Positions 43,996-52,037 of a stretch of DNA of 64,000 bases are shown piece by piece (position 1 is the first letter of the stretch; the number at the start of each line of letters is the position of its first letter). The position numbers were made by a program, and so were the translations under genes. A model generated the notes under the pieces. That model was not told the origin of the DNA. It saw only the letters and a list, made by a program, of their open reading frames with translations, and made no database searches. The stretch comes from JBBAAP01 sp043808305 (lineage in GTDB: Bacteria > Planctomycetota > MHYJ01 > JACQXL01): positions 1-64,000 of the forward strand of contig JAZDFB010000014.1 of NCBI GenBank assembly GCA_043808305.1, given 5' to 3'.

Positions 43996-45233
43996 ATGCC
44001 CCAATTTAAATATTCAGCTAAAAAGCCCGATGGAAAAACAACCGCTGGGAATGTTACGGCGACAAATATAGCAGAAGCCACCGCTAACCTGAAAAAACAG
44101 GGATTGACGATAATGAGTATTTCCCAAACTAAAGTTTCGGGGGGAAAGAGCTTTTTTTATTCTTTGTTGCACCCGACTCCGGCAAAGCGCGCCTCGACGG
44201 AAGAATTGGTTATTTTTACCAGACAGCTCGCAACAATGATTTCTGCTGGCATTCCGTTGCTGGAAAGCTTGGAAGTTTTGCAGGAACAAGCCGATAGCCC
44301 GGGACTAAAGCTGGTTCTAGGAGAAGTGGTAGAAAAAGTTAGAGGCGGTTCGGATTTCTCAGCCGCGCTTGCTGAATATCCCAAGGTATTCTATAAAATT
44401 TATGTAAGTATGATTAAGGCAGGCGAGGCAGGCGGACAGCTCGACAGTATTTTGAGCCGGCTTGCTGAATATATGGAATCATCTCAAAAACTGAAACGAG
44501 AGATTAAATCGGCTATGACCTACCGATAATTTCCTTAAGCATGATTGTTTTGGTCGTAGTAGGGCTTCTGGTCGGTATTATCCCTAAATTCAAGCAGATT
44601 TTCGAAAGTATGGGTATTACCATGCCATTGCCCACCCAAATTCTTTTGGGAATAAGCACAGCTATGCGGGAGTCTTTTCTTTTTATCTTTCTTGGCATCG
44701 TTGTAATAGTCGTCGCCATAATACTGGCTTTAAAAACAAAAAAAGGCCAATATGTCTATGACTGGGGAACATTAAAAATCCCGGTTATGGGGGAATTATT
44801 CAAGAAAGTTGCCATATCGCGCTTTGCCCGGACGTTTTCAACGCTTATTAAAAGCGGGGTTCCTATTCTTGGAGCGTTAGAAATCGTAGCCGCTACTTCT
44901 GGGAACATCATTCTTGAAGAGGCGATAAATAATGCCAGGCAGAGCGTTCAGAAAGGTGAATCGCTGAGTGAACCGTTAAGCCGCAGCCCTATTTTTCCTC
45001 CGATGGTTACCAGAATGATAGGCATTGGGGAAAAATCAGGCGCGCTGGAAGCTCTTCTTGAAAAGATTGCAGAATTTTACGATCAGCAGGTTGAAACCCT
45101 TGTTGATTCTCTCACCTCATTAATTGAACCGCTAATGATTGGTATAATGGGTGCTATTGTTGGCGCTGTTGTTATTGCTATCCTTATGCCCATATTTGAA
45201 ATTCAGAAACAGGTTATGGGCAAGAAAAAATAA
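43996..45233 (+). pseudogene. Inner-membrane platform protein PilC/GspF, frameshifted
   Basis: The first frame (43996-44529) encodes an N-terminal pilus-platform domain (TRQLATMISAGIPLLESLEV) and ends unnaturally in ...SAMTYR. Shifting by one base at 44523 continues as PIISLSMIVLVVVGLLVG, reproducing the usual SAMTYP family sequence. The second frame (44541-45233) holds the remaining membrane helices and the second GspF domain (FARTFSTLIKSGVPILGALE). One missing C in a short C-run explains the break. If real, the platform protein is split; if an assembly error, the gene is intact with 412 residues. AGGAGAT lies shortly before the ATG. Confidence 0.85.
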
Positions 45234-45236
45234 GGC

Positions 45237-46673
45237 ATGTTACGCGACCGCCTAAAATGGTTTTTGTTTTACCGGCTCATCATAGCTATCCTGGGTTTGG
45301 TCGCAATTTTGATATACCATCTGGGCCAGCAGGCTTCTTCCCAATCTCTTCTGCCGCCTAAATTCCCGCCACACGTGCTTGGCGCTTATTTAACCCTTAT
45401 TTTTACCTGCCTTATTAATGTAATATATATTTTGTTAATAAAATACCTGTCGCCCGTGTCCGCTATTCAGGAGGGACAGAAAATTTCCGAACAAGAAAAC
45501 GCCTCCCTTAGAAAGCTTGCTTTGCTTCAAATAGGAATTGATATTATTATAGAAACTCTGCTGGCTTATTTCACTGGGGGGTCGGGGAGCATATTTGTAA
45601 GTCTTTATTTCGCCTCGATTCTGGCCGCTAATATATTAGTAACACCCAGGATGGGGTTATTTTTCGCGTCTGTTTCGAGCACTCTTTTAGCCATAGTTAC
45701 AATATTATATTCATTAAGCGCCGCAGGGCGGTTCACGCTTCCTTTATTGCCTCCAGAATTTGTCAAAACATCGGCTCAGGGATTTAGATTCCTTTTGCCA
45801 TACCTATTCTTTTTTGTTCTTATTCTGCATTTTGTGGCTTTTGCGGCAGGCCGGCTGGTTAACGAATTGACTATGGAAAGACAGCTCAGAAGTGAGCTAA
45901 AAAGACGCACTGAAATGCTGGAGGTGTTAAAAGAAATGAGTATTGGCATTGCCCATGAATTACGCAATCCGCTAACCGCAATCAGGGGGGCCGTTCAGAG
46001 CCTCTCCCAAAAAAAAACGCTTCCTATTTCTGATCAAATTGCACAGCAAAATTCTCAAAATATTCCAAAACGAAGCGCCACCTGGATAGATGAGCAGAAA
46101 CTGATTAATACTATTCTTAAAGAAACAGACCGACTTAATAGAATCATCAGTGACTTTCTGGATTTTACCCGGGAGCGCCCGGTATTGACCCAGAATGTAA
46201 ACTTAACCGAAATAATACAGGACGTGGTTATGCTTATTAACCAGGACCCGAAATCCCAGGGTAATAAAACAGGCGATTTGTTTAATATTGGTGTTGATGC
46301 CGAGGCTAACATTTATTGCAAAGTAGATCCGGAACAAATAAAACAGGTTTTGTACAACCTGATTTACAATGCGGTTGAGGCCAGTTCGCCCGGGAGTAAA
46401 ATTACAGTCAAGGTTTATTCCATGAATACGGGAGTTCGGACTATTCGGAGTAATCAGAATCGCATAGCTATAGAAGTCATAGATTACGGCAGAGGAATTC
46501 CGACTGAAAACATAAAGAAAATCTTTGAACCATTTTTTACCACCAAGCCTCAGGGAGTGGGGCTTGGTTTGGCAATAGCTCACCGAATTGTTAAGGCTCA
46601 TAACGGCGAGATAACCGTGGAAAGTGGCGTATCAAAAGGTTCTAAATTTACCGTGCTTCTGCCGATGAATTAA
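45237..46673 (+). CDS. Membrane sensor histidine kinase, PilS-like
   Basis: 478 residues. The N-terminal 200 residues contain about six hydrophobic helices, as in PilS-type sensors. A HisKA segment has His240 in GIAHELRNPLTAIRGAVQSL. Then comes an HATPase_c domain: N-box QVLYNLIYNAVEASSPG, G1 DYGRGIP, G2 GVGLGLAIAHRIVKAHNG. An unusual Ser/Gln-rich insertion (KKTLPISDQIAQQNSQN) lies after the H-box. It starts three bases after the pilC stop. No PilR-type response regulator follows, so its partner lies elsewhere. Confidence 0.88.
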   Translation: MLRDRLKWFLFYRLIIAILGLVAILIYHLGQQASSQSLLPPKFPPHVLGAYLTLIFTCLINVIYILLIKYLSPVSAIQEGQKISEQENASLRKLALLQIGIDIIIETLLAYFTGGSGSIFVSLYFASILAANILVTPRMGLFFASVSSTLLAIVTILYSLSAAGRFTLPLLPPEFVKTSAQGFRFLLPYLFFFVLILHFVAFAAGRLVNELTMERQLRSELKRRTEMLEVLKEMSIGIAHELRNPLTAIRGAVQSLSQKKTLPISDQIAQQNSQNIPKRSATWIDEQKLINTILKETDRLNRIISDFLDFTRERPVLTQNVNLTEIIQDVVMLINQDPKSQGNKTGDLFNIGVDAEANIYCKVDPEQIKQVLYNLIYNAVEASSPGSKITVKVYSMNTGVRTIRSNQNRIAIEVIDYGRGIPTENIKKIFEPFFTTKPQGVGLGLAIAHRIVKAHNGEITVESGVSKGSKFTVLLPMN

Positions 46674-46772
46674 AAATTTAACGCGAATAATGCGTAAGCC
46701 GGCAATAAAAAGTATTTTGATTTATCTTGACAAGCAGGACGATTATGATAGTTATGGTTGATTGCTATTACT

Positions 46773-48002
46773 ATGAATAATCTAAAAGCACCGCAACCGC
46801 AACAAACACCTAACAGACCAGCTACAGGAACGGCAAATAGAGCAGGTATGCAACCTGGACCGGTTCTAAGGGCCACGGCTATTCCTGCGCCAAGAGTTGC
46901 TTCGCCTCAAGTATCAAGAACGCCTGGAATTCAACAACCGGCATCGCAGAGAAGGCCGGCCGCTCCTATCGCGCCTACTGTCAGGCCGGCAATGCCGCTC
47001 CCGCCTTTTACCGTAAGCAATGCGGTGACAAGAAGAATGCCGGCTCAGCCGCCACCGTTAGCGCCTACTATAAAAATGGCGCCAAGGCCCGCGCCGCAGA
47101 TGGCCCCTGCGGTCAGAATGCCGCCGCCTCCGCCGCCCCTAACGGCCAGCAATGTGATCAATAAAAGAGGGTCATCTGTTTTATCTCCGCCGCCAAATCC
47201 GAGAAGAGCGGTTGCCGCTAACCCAACTGCATTAAGAAGCCCGTTTAAACAACCGGGCGCTTCCAGAATAGCTCAGCAGATTCAGCAGGAGGAAGACGTA
47301 TACGAAGAGGAAGCAGGCAATAAACCCAGAGCCGAGAAAAAGGATTATACAATACAAATCGCCGCCGGAGTCGGAGCGTTAATAGTAATCGGAGCGCTCT
47401 GGCTGCTTTTAAGCGGAAAGGCCGAAAAAAGGATGAACATAATGATAGGAGAAGCCAATGAGGTTTTGGAAAAAGCGCAAAAGCAGGTAAAAAATAACGA
47501 ATTCGAAAAAGCCCAGAGCACCTATAAAGACTTTCTCAGTAATTCCCGCTTCAGGGATTTTCCAGACAAGGAAAGGGATAAAGTAAAAGGAGCCCTAAGC
47601 AAAATCCAGAGCAGGATGGAGAAAGAAGAAGAGGCCCAGCGTAAATTGGAGCCCATCCTTGCCAAATCCAAAAATGCCGATAAGGAGCAATTCCCGGATA
47701 TAATCGAGGAGTTAATAGGATTTATTAAAGATTACGGGGAAACTACTTTTGCCCAAAAAGCGAACGAAGAGGTTTCGCTCTTAAGGCAAAAAAAATCCGA
47801 AGAGAAAAAGGCAAACGCCAACGAGCTATTTGCTAAAGTCCGGATTGAGGCCGATGAATTATACAACAAAGGAGATATGAACGGCGCGCTGGAAAAATAC
47901 CGGGCGTTTGCAAAAGAATATCCCGATATGGCAGGGCCGCTTAAGAATAAGATTAATAGCGAGATGAAAGCCATCAAGAAGGAGATGGATAAGAAAAAAT
48001 GA
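46773..48002 (+). CDS. Pro-rich single-pass membrane protein with coiled-coil
   Basis: 409 residues. The first 180 residues are low-complexity and rich in Pro, Ala and Arg (APTIKMAPRPAPQMAPAVRM), probably cytoplasmic and disordered. A membrane helix (IQIAAGVGALIVIGALWLLL) follows, then charged helical and TPR-like units (FEKAQSTYKDFLSNSRFRDF, GDMNGALEKYRAFAKEYPDM) outside the membrane. ATG at 46773 is used; a TTG five codons earlier is open. No ribosome-binding site is clear. A scaffold role is likely but no family is recognised. Confidence 0.65.
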   Translation: MNNLKAPQPQQTPNRPATGTANRAGMQPGPVLRATAIPAPRVASPQVSRTPGIQQPASQRRPAAPIAPTVRPAMPLPPFTVSNAVTRRMPAQPPPLAPTIKMAPRPAPQMAPAVRMPPPPPPLTASNVINKRGSSVLSPPPNPRRAVAANPTALRSPFKQPGASRIAQQIQQEEDVYEEEAGNKPRAEKKDYTIQIAAGVGALIVIGALWLLLSGKAEKRMNIMIGEANEVLEKAQKQVKNNEFEKAQSTYKDFLSNSRFRDFPDKERDKVKGALSKIQSRMEKEEEAQRKLEPILAKSKNADKEQFPDIIEELIGFIKDYGETTFAQKANEEVSLLRQKKSEEKKANANELFAKVRIEADELYNKGDMNGALEKYRAFAKEYPDMAGPLKNKINSEMKAIKKEMDKKK

Positions 48003-48157
48003 AAAATAAAATGTTCCCGAAGGGATTGCGTAGCACACTTTTTCCGAAAAAGTTCACTAAATCGCAAAATAAAATGAACTTTTTCTCCTATCTTACGTTT
48101 AATATAATCAGGGGAAGCGAATTCCTCCTTGATAACAAATAGATAAAGGAGGTGTAT

Positions 48158-49702
48158 ATGAGGCAGAATTATGAACAAGAAGTAGAAGTCCAAGAAGACT
48201 CAATCGCCGCCCGGCTGCTGGACGAGAAAATGGATATCGGGCTATGGCTCCAGGATACGGTGCTGAAAATGGCGCCGATGTGGTTGGCCTCGATAGCTTT
48301 CCATGTATTTATCATTCTGGTTCTTTCCACTATTTCCACCGGCCCGGGGAGGAAAGTAGACGATTCAATTACAGTCGTTGATCTGGACAAGAAAATCCCG
48401 CCCCCGGTAGAAGAAATAAAAGAAGAATTCAAGGAAGAAGATATACAAAAAGAAACCGAGGAAGAAGAAATCCTCAAGCCCGAAACAGAAGTCGATGACG
48501 CTGAAGACACCGACAAGGATTTAACGCCTTCGCCCTTGAAAGGCAAGGGCGTATATGACAGTATCGGCATCGGCGGCGGCCTGGGCGGCGGCGGCGGCCG
48601 GCGCGGCGGGCGCAGGAAAAAAGCTCCGGCGCAGACCGAAGACGCCGTGCTTGCCGGGCTCATCTGGCTGGCCAAGCACCAGAATCCGGACGGTTCCTGG
48701 GGCGCCAAGAGGTTTATGAACCAGTGCAAGGGCGCGCGTTGCAGCGGGCCGGGCGAGGAAGAATTTGATATCGGCCTGACCAGCGTGTCTCTCCTGGCAT
48801 TCACCGGCGCCGGTTATTCCCCATCTTCCAAGGACGAATACGAGGGTATCTGTTTCGGCGTCGTTGTCAAGAAGGCGGCTAATTTCTTGGTCGGGATCCA
48901 GGATTCCCAGGGCGTTTACGGCGGGGTAAAATCTGGGAAATTCATATATAATCAGGCTATCGCTTCCTATGCCGTTGCCGACCTTTACGGCTTGATTAAA
49001 GACAGCCCCAGCGGCGTAATATTCCAGGATGCCGCCCAGAAAGGCATCGATTACCTTATCAGCATCCAAAACCCGGGCAAGGCCTGGCGTTACCAGCCCA
49101 AAGATGGTCAGAGTGACACCTCGGTTTCCGGCTGGGCGGCTATGGCCATCAAATCAGCCCAGCTTGCCGAACTCAAGGTTGATTATACCGTTTTTAACAA
49201 CGTTAAATCGTTCTACGATGATGTGACCAACCAGTCGGACGGAGTAGTCGGCTACACCGAGCTAGGCAGCGTGGCCGTGAAAGCTAACGAACACGACCCG
49301 AAAATACAACCTTCAATGACGGCCATCGGCATCATGGTCAGGGTATTCATCGATAAAAGCGTCAAAGACCCGATTATCAAAAAGGGCGTAGACCGGATTC
49401 TCCAGGACTTGCCGACCTGGAACCCGTCGAAACTTGGGGAAATAGATTATTACTACTGGTTTTACGCTTCATATTGCCTGAACCAATTTGACGGCCCGGA
49501 CGGCCCGTGCTGGAAGAAATGGAACGAGCGGATGAAAGAAGTCCTTGTTAAAAACCAGCATCCCAAAACGGACGGTTGCGCCTGGGGTTCCTGGGACCCG
49601 ATTGACCGCTGGGGAGAAGAAGGCAGCCGGGTATATTCAACGGCGATTAACTGCCTGACCCTGGAGGTTTATTACAGGCTGGGCATAACAAGGTTGAAAT
49701 AA
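48158..49702 (+). CDS. TonB-like N-terminus fused to cyclase-repeat domain
   Basis: 514 residues. One membrane helix (MWLASIAFHVFIILVLSTIS) is followed by a long acidic stretch (EEIKEEFKEEDIQKETEEEE) and a Gly-rich segment, an arrangement like TonB or energy-coupling anchors. From residue 160 a cyclase/prenyltransferase-type alpha/alpha repeat domain follows: LAKHQNPDGSWGAKRF, FLVGIQDSQGVYGG, SIQNPGKAWRYQPKDGQSDT. It lacks the DXDD motif of cyclases. AAAGGAGG lies before the ATG at 48158. A periplasmic binding role, powered or tethered through the anchor, is possible. Related to the exported protein at 35517-36575. Confidence 0.75.
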   Translation: MRQNYEQEVEVQEDSIAARLLDEKMDIGLWLQDTVLKMAPMWLASIAFHVFIILVLSTISTGPGRKVDDSITVVDLDKKIPPPVEEIKEEFKEEDIQKETEEEEILKPETEVDDAEDTDKDLTPSPLKGKGVYDSIGIGGGLGGGGGRRGGRRKKAPAQTEDAVLAGLIWLAKHQNPDGSWGAKRFMNQCKGARCSGPGEEEFDIGLTSVSLLAFTGAGYSPSSKDEYEGICFGVVVKKAANFLVGIQDSQGVYGGVKSGKFIYNQAIASYAVADLYGLIKDSPSGVIFQDAAQKGIDYLISIQNPGKAWRYQPKDGQSDTSVSGWAAMAIKSAQLAELKVDYTVFNNVKSFYDDVTNQSDGVVGYTELGSVAVKANEHDPKIQPSMTAIGIMVRVFIDKSVKDPIIKKGVDRILQDLPTWNPSKLGEIDYYYWFYASYCLNQFDGPDGPCWKKWNERMKEVLVKNQHPKTDGCAWGSWDPIDRWGEEGSRVYSTAINCLTLEVYYRLGITRLK

Positions 49703-49817
49703 TACCTGAGGATAGGAAGCCGTATTCGGCCTCCCGTTGGGGATAAGGGCGCTCTGGCGTTTCGGCGCCACCTCCCCTTTAGGGGGAGAAGTAATCTTCC
49801 GGTTTTTACCTCCAATC

Positions 49818-50981
49818 ATGAAAACAATCTACCTGGACCATTCAGCTACTACCAGAGTTCATTCCTCGGTTGTTGAAGCCATGAATCCGTACTGGGAATC
49901 CAATTACGGGAATCCGTCATCGCTTCACCACAAAGGGCGCCAGGCGCGCGAGGCTGTGGAAAAATCCCGCCAGGATATCGCCCGCCTGATTAACGCCGAC
50001 CCCAAAGAAATTATCTTTACCAGCGGCGGAACCGAAGCCGACAACCTGGCCATATTCGGCGTAGTCAACGCCCAGCAACCCAAAGGCAAGCACATCATCA
50101 CCTCGCAGATAGAACACCACGCGGTGCTCAATGCCTGCACCCTGCTGTCAAAGCAGGGCTACGAAGTAACTTTCCTGCCGGTTGACAAACAGGGTCTGGT
50201 CAACCCGGCTGAACTGGGAAAGGCCGTCCGCGCTGATACCATACTTATCACCATAATGCATGCAAACAACGAAATAGGCGCGGTACAGCCTATCGATGAA
50301 ATAGCCGGCATCGCCGCCCGAAAAGGCGTTACATTCCACACCGACGCGGTTCAGTCCATGGGCAAAATCAGGATTGACCTGGCCAAACTGCCCGTGTCTC
50401 TTCTGAGCTTTTCAGGCCATAAAATCTACGGCCCCAAAGGCGTAGGCGTTCTGTATATTCGCAAAGGCACCAGGATAACTCCGCTCCAGCTGGGCGGGCA
50501 CCACGAGTTCAACCGCCGGGCCGGCACGGAAAACGTAGCCGGCATTGTCGGCATCAGCCGGGCCATGGAATTAGTCCACAACGGTCTTGAAGCCGAGGCC
50601 AAAAGGATAGCCGGCCTGCGTGATTACCTTGAGAAAGAAATAACCACGCGCATACCAGATATTCAGATTAACGGCCACCGGACAAAACGTCTGCCTAATA
50701 TGCTTAACATTACGTTTAAATACGTCGAAGGCGAAGGCATCATCCTGAATCTTGACAGTTCCGGCATCTGCGTCTCATCCGGCTCGGCCTGCACCTCGGA
50801 GAGCCTGGAGCCGTCGCACGTCCTTTCGGCGATGTCCGTGCCGGCCGAATTCGCCCACGGGTCCATCAGGTTTTCGCTGGGTATGGAAAACACCAAAGAT
50901 GAACTGGACTTTACGCTTGATTGCCTGATTAAAACCGTCCAACGGCTCAGGGAGATGTCGCCGCTGTATAAAAAGAGATAA
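49818..50981 (+). CDS. Cysteine desulfurase, NifS/IscS family
   Basis: 387 residues, pyridoxal-phosphate enzyme that takes sulfur from cysteine for Fe-S cluster or tRNA thiolation pathways. PLP-binding Lys202 lies in SFSGHKIYGPKG. Catalytic Cys325 is in the loop SSGSACTS, with the short active-site loop of class I enzymes. TSGGTEADNLAI and HANNEIG are also conserved. The start MKTIYLDHSATT at 49818 fits the family; the open frame extends 27 codons upstream without a start signal. It is followed three bases later by thioredoxin reductase. Confidence 0.94.
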   Translation: MKTIYLDHSATTRVHSSVVEAMNPYWESNYGNPSSLHHKGRQAREAVEKSRQDIARLINADPKEIIFTSGGTEADNLAIFGVVNAQQPKGKHIITSQIEHHAVLNACTLLSKQGYEVTFLPVDKQGLVNPAELGKAVRADTILITIMHANNEIGAVQPIDEIAGIAARKGVTFHTDAVQSMGKIRIDLAKLPVSLLSFSGHKIYGPKGVGVLYIRKGTRITPLQLGGHHEFNRRAGTENVAGIVGISRAMELVHNGLEAEAKRIAGLRDYLEKEITTRIPDIQINGHRTKRLPNMLNITFKYVEGEGIILNLDSSGICVSSGSACTSESLEPSHVLSAMSVPAEFAHGSIRFSLGMENTKDELDFTLDCLIKTVQRLREMSPLYKKR

Positions 50982-50984
50982 AGT

Positions 50985-51929
50985 ATGCACGATGTGATAA
51001 TCATCGGTGGTGGGCCGGCCGGCCTGACCGCCGGTTTATATGCCTGCCGGGCCGGGTGCAAAGCCGCGCTAATAGAGCCAACCGCCCCAGGCGGGATGAT
51101 TATTAATACCGACCATATCGAAAATTACCCCGGCTTTCCGGATGGCATCAATGGCTTCGAATTAGCCCAGCTTATCGAAAAACAAGCCGTTAAGTTCGGG
51201 CTCGAAATCATCAACGCCCGGGCCGGGAGGATAAACGTCCATGAGCTTGGATTTACCGTAACCCCAAAGGACAGCCCGGAAACCGCAGCCGAAGCCAAAT
51301 CCGTCATCATCGCCAGCGGCACCACGCCCCGGGCGCTCAAGGTGCCCGGCCATGATATATTCATGGGCAAAGGCGTTTCCTACTGCGGCACCTGCGACGG
51401 GCCTCTGTTCAAAAATAAAAGGGTCGCCGTGGCCGGCGGCGGCAACTCGGCCATTGAAGAAGCCCTGTTCCTGACCCGGTTCGCTGCTGAGGTTATCGTC
51501 ATCCACCGCCGGGACCAACTCCGCGCCGCGGATATCCTCAAGAAACGGGCTTTTGCCAACCCCAGAATAAAATTTATCTACAACGCCGTGGTTGCCGCCA
51601 TCAACGGCCAGAAAAAAATAGAGTCAGTAACGCTGGCGCCCGCACCGGGCAAACAGATACAAACATTAGTTCCGGTTGCGAACGGCAATCTGGCTGTGGA
51701 CGGGATTTTTATATTCATCGGCACTACGCCCAATACCGGATGCGTGCCGGATTCGGTCCGGACCGACAGCGATGGCTACATCATTACCGATGTTGAGATG
51801 AAAACCTCGCAACCCGGCATCTTTGCGGCCGGCGATGTCCGGAGCCAGTCCTTCCGCCAGGTAGTCACCGCCTGCGGCGACGGCGCCCGGGCCGCCTTCT
51901 CGGCTCAGCACTACCTGGAAAATCTCTAA
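50985..51929 (+). CDS. trxB: Thioredoxin reductase
   Basis: 314 residues, FAD/NADPH enzyme that reduces thioredoxin. It has the FAD motif GGGPAG at residues 8-13, the active-site pair C134-G-T-C137 in VSYCGTCDGP, the NADPH-binding GGGNSAIEEA, and GIFAAGDVRSQSFRQ near the end. The active-site pair is usually C-A-T-C and reads C-G-T-C here. The length is normal. It shares an operon with the cysteine desulfurase. Confidence 0.93.
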   Translation: MHDVIIIGGGPAGLTAGLYACRAGCKAALIEPTAPGGMIINTDHIENYPGFPDGINGFELAQLIEKQAVKFGLEIINARAGRINVHELGFTVTPKDSPETAAEAKSVIIASGTTPRALKVPGHDIFMGKGVSYCGTCDGPLFKNKRVAVAGGGNSAIEEALFLTRFAAEVIVIHRRDQLRAADILKKRAFANPRIKFIYNAVVAAINGQKKIESVTLAPAPGKQIQTLVPVANGNLAVDGIFIFIGTTPNTGCVPDSVRTDSDGYIITDVEMKTSQPGIFAAGDVRSQSFRQVVTACGDGARAAFSAQHYLENL

Positions 51930-52037
51930 TCCGGCTGGCAACTCGGGGCATTACCCGTCCCAACGAACTATCCCCCTCGTTGCTAACAGCCTCTAAAGTC
52001 TTGACTGAACCGCGCGACTTTGCTAAATTCCGTTCCT

